From assembly GCA_037447655.1 (NCBI GenBank), contig JBBHKE010000672.1:1-64000 (forward strand): a DNA stretch of 64,000 bases, read 5' to 3'. The stretch comes from Zygnema cylindricum. Its lineage: Eukaryota > Streptophyta > Zygnematophyceae > Zygnematales > Zygnemataceae. The first letter of the stretch is position 1, and the number at the start of each line of letters is the position of its first letter. Of the stretch, positions 33,468 through 42,992 are shown one piece after another. The translations under genes were made by a program, and so were the position numbers. The notes under the pieces are model-generated. The model was given only the letters and a program-made list of their open reading frames with translations. It had not been told where the DNA came from and ran no database searches.

Positions 33468-34136
33468 TCACCTTTCTTTTCCTCTCCCTCTCTTTCCACC
33501 AAAGTTCCGATAAGGTTTACCTTTGTCATTCTTCCTCTTATCACGCTTCCGCTCGTCACTGTTGTTCCTCTCATCACGCTTCCGCCAATCACCACTAGCA
33601 GTAAATGCATTCACCGCATCACTTCCCCTACGAAGCTCAAAAGTGCTTTCCCTCACAAGAATTATCCCCATGGTAAAGCTCCAAGTCCATGAGGAGCCAT
33701 CCATTGCCTGCATACGACAAATGATGTTTTCGTACTCATCTGGGAGTTTCATCAGTAGTGTATTAATCTTCCTCTCCTCAAATTCTACATATCTCGCACT
33801 GGCAAGCTCAACATATAGCGCATCAATATCATTGCAAAACTCTATCATGCTATCACCTTTATAAATATAGGCATCTATTTCTTGGTTTACTAATCGCTGC
33901 CTCTGAATAGTCTTACTCTTATAAATCTGACTTAGTGCTTCCCATGTCTCAGAAGACTTCATTAAGTTTAGAAGAGTGATAGCTATGGACTTAGACACGT
34001 TTCTAAGTATGAGATGCTTTGCTATAGTGTTTTTGTATTCCCATATTTTTCTGTCATTTTCTTCAGTTTTAATCCCTACAAATGGAACAATAGTCGAGAG
34101 CTTAGCTCCTTGAAATTCTATGGGCTCCATTGCCAC
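33468..34136 (-). CDS. gag of non-autonomous copia element E
   Basis: 222 codons, open, starting in the LTR (MAMEPIEFQ). It skips the PBS-coding part by a deletion to GAKLSTIVPFVGIKTEENDRKIWEYKNT. The body matches copia gag (UBN2-like): KHLILRNV, ETWEALSQIYKSKTIQRQRLV, NTLLMKLPDEYENIICRM and IILVRESTFELRR. The C-terminus is strongly basic (RDERNNSDERKRDKRKND), consistent with nucleic-acid binding. The knuckle follows in another frame. It probably was translated in the parent element; whether this copy is expressed cannot be told. Confidence 0.7.
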   Translation of the reverse strand: MAMEPIEFQGAKLSTIVPFVGIKTEENDRKIWEYKNTIAKHLILRNVSKSIAITLLNLMKSSETWEALSQIYKSKTIQRQRLVNQEIDAYIYKGDSMIEFCNDIDALYVELASARYVEFEERKINTLLMKLPDEYENIICRMQAMDGSSWTWSFTMGIILVRESTFELRRGSDAVNAFTASGDWRKRDERNNSDERKRDKRKNDKGKPYRNFGGKRGRGKER

Positions 34137-35456
34137 ACAGAATTCGCAGGTCCAAAGGAAGCTAATCTAGATAGTGCCGACTCCAATTTGATATAAACCC
34201 AAATGACTAACCCTTTGACAATCAGAACCCCAATATAGCTTCACCCCTGTGAAATAACACTTTGTGTGTGCTCAGTTCCACCACAGAATGCAAAGTTAGA
34301 ATATTAGATTTGGACACATTCACCCACTTTGACTTTCCCTAAGAAATGCAGCCACCAGGCAGGCAAAGACTCTGACCAACTACACCCCTGTGTAGCCTGG
34401 ACTCCCCTGAGTCCGCAGCAAAAATAATCACTTAATTTGGTCAACTGAGTTGATAGTTATGGCTGGTCAAAGTTTGCCATTTATACAAGGTGCTCTCTAG
34501 GAGAGGCAGCTACCTACCAGAAATATTCTAAGTCCTAAACTCCTCTCTAAACCCTCTAGTACTGAGGTACGGACCAATCAAATTACTGTATAGTACATAA
34601 AGGTACGGGTGCCGGTGTACCTTTCGTACAGCCATCGTACGACATGGCTAAAAAGGTCAACACATGTCCCATCGGGATTCGCTCTTATAATCGCCGGAAT
34701 TCCTGCTTCCAAATCTTATCCCTCCACGTGGCGCCAGGTCATGCCACGTCAGAAAAACGGTACCGTACAAAAAGTACAGGTGCCGGAGTACTTTATGTAC
34801 GAACATTGTACGATGATGTTATAATGTGACATTTGTCACATCCGGATTTGTTATGTTGCTTTCCGGAGATTCCGCAACATGTATAATGTCGCCACGTGTC
34901 ATTCTGAGTGGTGACGTCCGCAAACGCCAAAAAACGTGTTCCGCGATCTCGATATTTATCGCGGCCGTCCGATTTAAATCGGCATTCAATTTTAGCCGTC
35001 GAAAATTGGTGCGCGATATTTGTTTCGATAGCGAAACAAATGCGCGGTATCCATTGCGTCATCGTATGGTACTCCCTACTAAGTTAAACTGTATCTATGT
35101 ACTATGTATCTATTTCCCGTTAAACGAATTAATCTACGTGTAACTATTTAGATATTTATCAAACATGATGTATCCTAACACTAGTCCTAGACTTTAACGG
35201 TTAAAGCTGACGGCTACAGAGGTTTGACAGACGCCAGGTACCAGGATCAATTCCTCGGTCCGTCATGTATTTTGGTAAATCTACCTAATCCACCCCCTGT
35301 CTTCTCTAGAGAGCTTAGGTAGCCATGGCTCTAGCTCCCTTTCCAGCCTTCAGTGACTACAACAAGTGTGGGGGCTTGGGAAGGGGAGTTAGAGGCAGAC
35401 CGCCTCAACTCTTTTTCTATCCTAATACAGACCTAGAAAATACACAAATATCAACA
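34111..35456 (-). repeat. 5' LTR of element E
   Basis: 1346 bp, TGTTGATATTTG at 35456 to ATTTCA at 34111. The excess over the 3' LTR is mainly a duplicated block of about 170 bp carrying the GTAC hairpin and CACGTGGCGCC-like words (34560-34740 and 34745-34920). Confidence 0.8.
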
Positions 35457-35538
35457 AATTCAAAAACCTTGAACATACAAATATCGTCATATCATTATAT
35501 CGTTATATCAGAATATCGGAATACAAAGTATTACAGTA

Positions 35539-36525
35539 CACCTTGAATCATTATTAAGGCAGTTTCCCATGTGCTAAAGTTACAATTGTTTTATATCGTT
35601 TTCCTCTATAACTTGGAAAAAAACGAAAAAAAATGCAGCGCTACCAAAAAAGTGAAATTACCACCGCACAAGTTACGTTACCTTAAAACTTTATATGTAG
35701 TGGAGTTTGTCGTCTAGCGCGATGCAGTTTGTCGTCTAGCTCATTTCGACCCACTCTCGCGTCTTTTTAGCTCATCTTCAAACTTTATTTAAAATCACCT
35801 CGCGACGTGATTTTAAATATAGGTCCATGATATGAGTGAATAGGCAGATGCTGTCGCACGTGTCGGAAGTTTTGACAATTTTTGTGCGCGGAGTACAAAA
35901 AAAAAACACACTGCACAAAAATTGAGAAAACTTTCGACACGTGCGACAACATCTGCCTATTCGCTGACCTTATATTTAATATCATCTCGCAAGGTGATTT
36001 GATGTAAAGTTTGAACATGTGTTGGAAGGACGCAAAAATGGGTCGAAATGCGCTAGACGACAAATTGCATAGCGCTAGGCGACAAACTACTGTACGCACA
36101 AAGTTTCAAGGTAATGCAACTTGTATGGTGGTAATTTCAAATATTGGTACAGCTGCGGATTTTTTCGTTTTTTTCTAAGTTATGAAGGAAAACAATTGAA
36201 AATAACTGTAACTTTAGCACATGCGAAAGTACCCCTACATCGGAATGTTGTGAAAGTTGTACAGAGAATCTTCGCCAGACACAAAGTTACAAAATTAAAG
36301 TTTCGGTTACATGGGAAAGTGCCCTTAGTGTTAATGTTTTTTTGGTCTTCTAAAACATCTATTCTCCGTACACAATGTCGGATTGTGGATCTTCCGGTTG
36401 AGATTGAAAGGTAGGATTCTCAACTTCCGATTGGCGGTCTCAAATTGAAAATCGCAAAAGTGTGTATGCTTCAAAGATGTTTTAAGAGACGAAAAAAACA
36501 TTAACACTAAAAGCGATTCACGGTG
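35539..36525. repeat. MITE M2, split by a foldback element
   Basis: The left piece 35539-35556 (CACCTTGAATCATTATTA) and the right piece 36328-36525 together match MITE M1 at 57094-57310. The right end is CGATTCACGGTG before TA. The ends are long inverted repeats carrying ACATC and CGTACACA words. A 768-bp foldback lies inside, flanked by TTA. Confidence 0.7.
35557..36324. repeat. foldback element with about 340-bp inverted repeats
   Basis: The left arm (TTTCCCATGTGCTAAAGTTA, later GTTTGTCGTCTAGCG) is repeated in inverse order in the right arm. They meet at a loop near 35890-35915. Flanking TTA (35554-35556 and 36325-36327) is a three-base target duplication, as made by PIF/Harbinger-type transposases. 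There is no ORF, so it would be non-autonomous. A transcript would fold into a very long hairpin. Confidence 0.75.
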
Positions 36526-36531
36526 TACTGT

Positions 36532-36729
36532 ACACCGTATATCATTATTAGCCTTATGTACGCTATGGCGGCACCCCAAAATTTTGACATAGATACCTTA
36601 AATATAATAAGTTACACTATTTAAGAACGTGGACCATAATCTGCCACTTCTCCTGGCACTAAATTATAATGAATGACGCTTATTTTTTCTTTACGCTAAT
36701 AATTTCTATACGTTAATAACGATTCAAGG
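36532..36729. repeat. MITE N
   Basis: It begins CACCGTATATCATTATTAGC and ends AATAACGATTCAAGGTG, which are inverted. It is separated from M2 and M3 by the 7-bp word TACTGTA on both sides. Confidence 0.5.
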
Positions 36730-36738
36730 TGTACTGTA

Positions 36739-36956
36739 CAGCGTGAATCGCTATCAGTGTTGATGTTATTTCCGCCACATAAAACATCATTTTTATGTAC
36801 ACACCTGTCGGATTTTTTGATGAGATGGTTGTGATTGAAAGGTAACATTCTCAGCTTCTGATTGGCGGTCTCAAATTGAAAATCAGACAAGTGTGTACGA
36901 AGAAAAGATGTTTTAATTGGCGAAAAAAACATTAACCCTAATAGCGATACACGGTG
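36739..36956. repeat. MITE M3
   Basis: 218 bp, similar throughout to M1 and the joined M2. Shared words include GATTGAAAGGTA, ATTCTCAGCTTC and GATTGGCGGTCTCAAATTGA. The ends are inverted, about 65 bp each. Confidence 0.7.
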
Positions 36957-37780
36957 TGGTGAAGTTTGAAAATGACCTTTAGTTTTGCATATTGCGAATG
37001 ATCTAAAATTGTAGGGTTCGCCACAAAGGTGCAAACGGTCAACCAAATACGTGACCAACTGTTAACCGACTGCCCGCGCCAGATCCGGAACGAATTCGGT
37101 TGCCAAATTTTCGGGGCCGGGCGGTTGCGGTCGGTTGATTCACCAGAAAAAAAAATGGTCGGTGACGATCGGTTAACCAAAAAACAAAAAAATAAATAAA
37201 AATTGTACTGTCTATACAATCCAACATTATTTGTACTTTGTACTGTTTGGTATCGTGGAAGTACGTGACATCATGATTAGCCTCGCAAATCTGACACGGT
37301 AGTAACACTATTCATTTCGCAAATCTTAGGGAACGCGACAAAGCGTCGCAAATCTGACACGGTAGTAAACACTATTCATTTCGCAAATCTTAGGGAACGC
37401 GACAAATCGTAATTATTGGCTTATTCATACGTCGTGCACATTAATTAATTTTGTACTTTTTTGGTTACAGGCGGGCACGGTTAGTCGCGAGAAATCGAGT
37501 TTCGGTTAACTTTTATTTTTGTAAACGCCGGTCGGTTAACGGATAACAATTTTGGAGCGTGACATAACCCGGTCGGGCGTCGATTACTCAGATTTTGAAA
37601 AAAAAAAACGGTCGGTTTCGGTTATGTAAAATTTTGACTTTTGCGACCTCTGGTTGGCCATCTTCCATATCCATTTTCCACCATCAGTATATAAATAAGA
37701 GTCTTTCAGACGCCTTTGTGGAAAGCCTTATATAGGCGGTGTGTCTGTCAAGGATTTTTTCTGTCCGAGGTACGGAAGGC
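36957..37780. other. intergenic with a 62-bp duplication
   Basis: No gene seen. Between about 37285 and 37410 a segment with CGCAAATCTGACACGGTAGT and CATTTCGCAAATCTTAGGGA occurs twice. The rest is unassigned, with repeated GGTCGGTT words. Confidence 0.5.
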
Positions 37781-39150
37781 CGTACCGTTGGCATGATGAA
37801 GCCTTGCCGCCCGTCGCTGTGCAAGCCGCTGTAGCGCTGGCATAATTCCACGCTGCCGCCCGCCGGTTGGCGTAATGCTACGCTGCTGCCGCTGGCGTAA
37901 TTCTACGATGCCGGCAGCTGGCGTAATTCTACGCTGCCGGCCGCTGGCGTAATTCTACGCTGCCGGCTGCTGGCGTAATTCTACGCTGCCGCCTGCCAGC
38001 TGGCAGTTTTCTACGCTGCCGGCCGCTGGCGTAATTCTACGATGCCGGCCGCTGGCGTAATTCTACGCTGCCGGCTGCTGGCGTAATTCTACGCTGCCGC
38101 CTGCCAGCTGGCAGTTTTCTACGCTGCCGGCCGCTGGCGTGATTTTACGTAATAAATTTTTGCTAGCGTCGCATTATAGAGCGCCATACCAATGGCGTAA
38201 TATAAAATTGCCAACCGTCGCTGTGCAAATCGCCGTACGGCTGGCGTAATGTTATACTGCCAACCGTCGATGTGCAAATCGCCATACAGCAAGCATATTG
38301 TTACGCTGACAGCCGTCGGAGTACAGACTGCCGTATGGCTGGCGTAATGTTACACTGACAACCGTCGGTGTACAGACGCCGTACCGCTACAGTACTGTAG
38401 CGTTGCCTGTGTCGCGGTAAAGTCAACCGTACGGCTGGCACAATGTAGCATTGTCGTGCGTCGCGGTGCAAACCGCCGTACGACTGGCACAATGTACACC
38501 GAGAATCGTTATTAATGTCAAAGTTTAAATATTGTTGAAGAAAATTTACCGTAATTGATGCTAATTAAGATTTTTTTTTTTTTTTTTTAAAGGTGTATTA
38601 TAATTTCGGCTTAATGGTAATTTGGGAACAGCAAAAATGGAATATTCGCCGTACGATTATATACATTAATATACGTATTTGTACAAAATATTAGAAACCG
38701 TACGCCGTCGTGAAAGTTAAATATCTGTACAGGTCAGGCTATCTACGTGTCATAATAATCCCGTTTTAATCCCATTTTTTTAGCGCACATTCTTATGAGT
38801 GAGCATATGATTTAATTCATTTTTTGTAAAATTTTCACTTAGAGAAGTACATTTCTGTACGGTCAAACATCGACCGTACATCACACTATTTAGATCTTAT
38901 TGTATTTTCGTTCTTTACCCTATTTTATACGGTACCTTAATTAACGTCAAAGTAAAATTAAAATCATCTAATCCTATTTGAGGAAAAAAATCAAAATTTA
39001 AAAAACCCAAATTAGTGACTTTGACACTAATAACGATTCTTAATGTAGCGTTGTCGTGGGTCGCAGTACGGACCGCCGTACCGCTAGCACAATGTAGCGT
39101 TGTCGTGCGTCGCAATATAGAGCCGTACGCCTGACACAATCTAAAGTTGC
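37780..39150. repeat. GC-rich minisatellite, split by MITE X2
   Basis: From about 37790 to 38150 the unit is 24 bp (GCTGGCGTAATTCTACGCTG plus CCGG). A higher-order period of about 108 bp is marked by GCCAGCTGGCAG at 37995 and 38103. From 38160 to 38496 and 39046 to 39150 the units are longer and degenerate (GGCACAATGTAGCGTTGTCG and similar). No long ORF spans it. Confidence 0.8.
38497..39045. repeat. MITE-like repeat X, copy 2
   Basis: 549 bp, homologous to 530-1076. It interrupts the minisatellite: CACAATG-TA on the left and TA-GCGTTGTCG on the right rejoin to the normal unit CACAATGTAGCGTTGTCG. The target duplication is therefore TA. The right end is mutated (TTAATG for GCGGTG). Confidence 0.75.
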
Positions 39151-40330
39151 CAACAGTCCCCAGCAAAGACTACCACCCGTACCGGCCCCTAAAAAAGCGT
39201 CGTTAAAAGTAAGTGCGGTCCGCCAAAAGTGACGCATAGCGTGCAGATTGACCATAGATGTCCCGTGCGCATAATACGCACGAAACAAACGAGCGAATAC
39301 TATGCACGATACGCATTTAACGTTGAATAAAATGTTATAAAATGCGTATCTGCCTATGTAGCAATACATTTTTGTACATTTCCTGACGATGTCCCTACAC
39401 TTTGCAGCTTTAAGGGTTATTTATAGGATTTTTAGGGCTTTAGAGTACCTTTCCTTACATTCCGTATGTTTCAGTGTAACTGCTCCACACTTTTCATACA
39501 TGTAAGTACATCGTCCGTAGTTTCCGTACCTGTTAAGGTTACATATTTTAGGGTTTGAAGGGTTCATTTCCGTACAGTCCCGTATATTTCAATACAGCTA
39601 CGCTATACTTTTCGTGCAGTTACGTACACTGGTCGTACATTTTCGTACATATTAAGGTAATTAAGGGCCGATTTTAGGGTTTTTAGGGTACACTGTCGCA
39701 CATTCCTTTATATTTGAGTACGACTGCCAAAAAATTGTTTTACCATTAGGTTTTGTATGGTACACTTTCCGTATATTACTGTACATTTTTGTTAATTTTC
39801 TGTACATTTTAAGATTTTTTCAGGATTTTCTATGATTACGCTCTCCGTACATTTTTGTACATGTTCGTACAGCGGAAACTAAACGGATTTTAAGAAAAGT
39901 ATAAAAGTCGCGAATACTACGTTAAAATCGGAAAAAAATCCAAATCAGTACAAATTGGACAATTAGGGCTCAAACCATTACATTGGTTAAAAACTGTATA
40001 CAAGCATAAACACACACAACACGAAACTGGCCCGTGTAACGGGCTCATTTTGTCTTGTACTGAAAACCGAGACTCCGACTTATTATTCACAGATTCACCA
40101 GAAACGAATGGTGCCGTACCGCACCGAAAGTGTTAAAGCTGTAAAGAACTTGAGACGGACACGTGGCGTGTTCTAAACCCTAATTCAACTTCAACTTTGA
40201 ACCGTTAAAGCTCCTCAGGCGGTTTCCACACGTGTCGCTTTCATAATGTGACGTGGCAGGTGGATATTTTCCGTACGGTTTCAATGAGCATTTGCAGTCA
40301 CGTCCCTTACTTCATTCTCTCTCTGGACCA
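39151..40330. other. GTAC-rich intergenic region upstream of the oxidoreductase gene
   Basis: No gene seen. Words such as TTTCCGTACATTTT and CGTACA recur throughout 39360-39900. From 40150 several ACGTG words appear (GACACGTGGCGTG, CACACGTGTCGC, GTGACGTGGCAGG), leading into the repeat array at 40331. Confidence 0.4.
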
Positions 40331-40490
40331 GAACTAGGTGACACGTGGCAGTACAGAACTAGTTAACACCTGGCAGCACAGAACTAGTTAACATGTGGCA
40401 GCACAGAACTAGTTAACACGTGGCAGTACATACGTAGTTTACACGTGGCAGTACACGTGGCAGTACAGAAATAGGTGACACGTGGCGGTG
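40331..40490 (+). promoter_or_regulatory. 25-bp tandem array of G-box-like sites
   Basis: The unit GAACTAGTTAACACGTGGCA plus GTACA is repeated about six and a half times, ending roughly 175 bp before the start codon at 40665. Most units contain CACGTG or ACGTGGC, the core of G-box/ABRE sites bound by bZIP and bHLH factors in plants. Two units carry changes (CACCTG, CATGTG). Further sites lie at about 40550, 40607 and 40651, and in exon 1. Confidence 0.55.
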
Positions 40491-40664
40491 GTGTCTGGAA
40501 TTTCTGCGTAGAATATTTTTAGACAGATTTCTTACACGCGGCATTTCGTGACACGTGGCAAAGAAGACTGTGTGTGAAAGACAGGGAGCGGCCCTGTGGA
40601 CCTGACACGTGGCAGTCAGAGTCGGCTCCACCTGGCAGTCGGAGAAAGTGCCACGTGTGGCATC

Positions 40665-41867
40665 ATGGTATTGGACGCAGTGATATTTGGCGCCACGGGA
40701 TTCACGGGGAGGCGAGTTTTGCAAAGATGGTGCCACGTGGCAGCCCAGGAGGAGCATCTCTCTGGAGGTACGTTTCAATGGCTTCTCTCTCCCTCTCCCT
40801 CTCCCCCCCCCCTCCCCCTCCCCCCCCCCCCCTTCCTCCCCCTCGTCCCCTCCCCTCCCTCCCTCCCTCCCTCCCTCTCCCCCTTCCCGCCCCTCCCCCT
40901 CAATTTCAATGATTTTTTAAATGTACGGATTCTTCACCAAATATAACTTTTACTCCCTTTTTTTTTTTTTCAATTTCGTCTCCTTCTTTTTTTTTTTCTT
41001 TTTTTTTGTTGGGAATTTTAGTTTCCGCTGCTCTTGTGTTTTTTCCTCTTCCGTTATATTCAACGCAATTATTACTTCTCTTCCGTTAAACTCAACGGAA
41101 TTATTACTTCTCTTCTGTTAAACTGAACGGAATTATTACTTCTCTTCCGTTAAACTCAACGGAATTATTACTTCTCTTCCGTTAAATTCAACGGAATTAT
41201 TACTTCTCTTCCGTTAAACTGAACGTAATTATTACTTCTCTTCCTTTAAACTCAACGGAATTATTACTTCTCTTCTGTTAAATTCAACGGAATTATTACT
41301 TCTCTGCCGTTAAACTCAACGGAATTATTACTTCTCTTCCGTTAAACTGAACGGAATTATTACTTCTCTTCCGTTAAACTGAACGGAATTATTACTTCTC
41401 TTCCGTTAAACTCAACAGAATTATTACTTCTCTGCCGTTAAACTCAACGGAATTATTACTTCTCTGCCGTTAAACTCAACGGAATTATTACTTCTCCTCC
41501 GTTATATTCAACTGAGTTATTACTTCTCTTCTGTTAAACTCAGTGTATTTTTATTTTTTTTTTGCGTTTGTGTGTTTTCCTTTTTCCGTTAATGTCAGCA
41601 GAATTAGTGTTGTTTTTTGCGTCATTGTATGTTTTCCTTTTCCGTTAAACTCAACAGTTTGAGTGTTTCTTTGTTTTCCGTTTTCGCAGATGAAAAATGG
41701 ACGGTTGGGATCGCGGGAAGAAGTCGAAACCGATTGGAGGAAGTATTGGAGTGGTTGGGTCCCACAAAGGACAAAATAGCAATCATCATTGCTGACGTGG
41801 ACGACCCGAAGTCTCTATGAGATATGTGTCGTCAGACGAAACTGGTTCTTATTTGTGCTGGGCCATT

Positions 41868-41909
<42 letters not shown>

Positions 41910-42946
41910 TCCCTCTCTCTCTCTCTCCCCTCCCCTCTCTCTTTCTCTCTTCCTCTTTCTCTCTCTTTCCCTGTCTTTGTTCCACACTCTGTTTTTCTTT
42001 CTCTCCCTCTCTATTTCTCTCTTCCCTCTCCCTCTCCCTTCCCCCTTCCTTTTCCCCCTCCCCCCTCCCCCTCTTCTACATTGGCAAACATTGGCAGCAC
42101 ACACTCTAAAATTGGTCCAATGCCGCTGAATTTCGATTTAAAGTATTTAATTTTTATAGATTTTCAGTTTGAATTGGTTTCAAATTTGATGCAATGTTCA
42201 TTCCAGCTGGATCCGGTGTTGATTCAGATTAGATTCAAATTGATTCAATTTTGTTTCAATTTTGCTTTAAATTTGGTTGAATTTTTGTTGATTTTTTGTT
42301 GAATTTTAATTCAATCTCAATCCAAACTTGACTAATTTCCAATTGAAATTCCATTGATATTTGATGCAATTTCAAATCAAATCCTTTTCGAAACCAAGAA
42401 TTCCCAAATTGTCTTCTGAAGAAAATCTTTGCAAATCTCCTCAAAAACACTTCTTCTCCACCGTAAAATGAACCAACATAAGAAAAAACAACAGAAGAAC
42501 AAAACAAAAGACAAAACAAAAGAAAACAAAAGACGACAAAAGGCGACAAAAGACAAATCAAAAGATGTCGAAATCACCAATAATATAACTGAACTGAACA
42601 AGGACTGAACATGAAGTTCCTGATTTTTCTCATGGAAACAGAAAATACGGGGAGCCCGTGGTCTCGACGTGTGTCACACTTGGAGTCGATTACTTGGACG
42701 TTTGTGGAGAGCCGGAATTTATGGAAACAATGGAGGCCAAATACGGCCAAGAAGCAGAGAAGACAAATTCATTAATTGTCTCGGCCTGCGGATTTGATAG
42801 CGTACCGGCGGACCTCGGAGTCATTCACGCGGTACGACTCATTCATTTAAAAAAAAAAAAAGGAAAAAAGGGGGAGGGAGAGGAATAAGAGACTGACGGT
42901 ATCGTTGTTCTGTTTGCTCTTCAATATTTGTTTGTTTATCTTGGGA

Positions 42947-42992
<46 letters not shown>

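Larger units (their letters stand above)
31333..35456 (-). mobile_element. mosaic non-autonomous copia element E
   Basis: In element order: 5' LTR 34111-35456, gag 33468-34136, second ORF 32524-33445, polypurine tract, 3' LTR 31333-32505. Protease, integrase and most of RT are missing, as in F. The flanks GAGAT (31328-31332) and AATTC (35457-35461) do not match. The LTR ends also differ (GAGTTTCA versus GAATTTCA with different preceding words), and the PBS is deleted. This suggests a recombinant of two related elements. Confidence 0.75.

Noticed and set aside
40574-40946. Proline/serine-rich frames after exon 1 of the oxidoreductase gene
   Set aside because: They read through the donor site at 40768 into CT-rich intron sequence.
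41818-41820. TGA as selenocysteine
   Set aside because: Land plants lack the selenocysteine machinery and the family has Arg here, so mutation or error is more likely.
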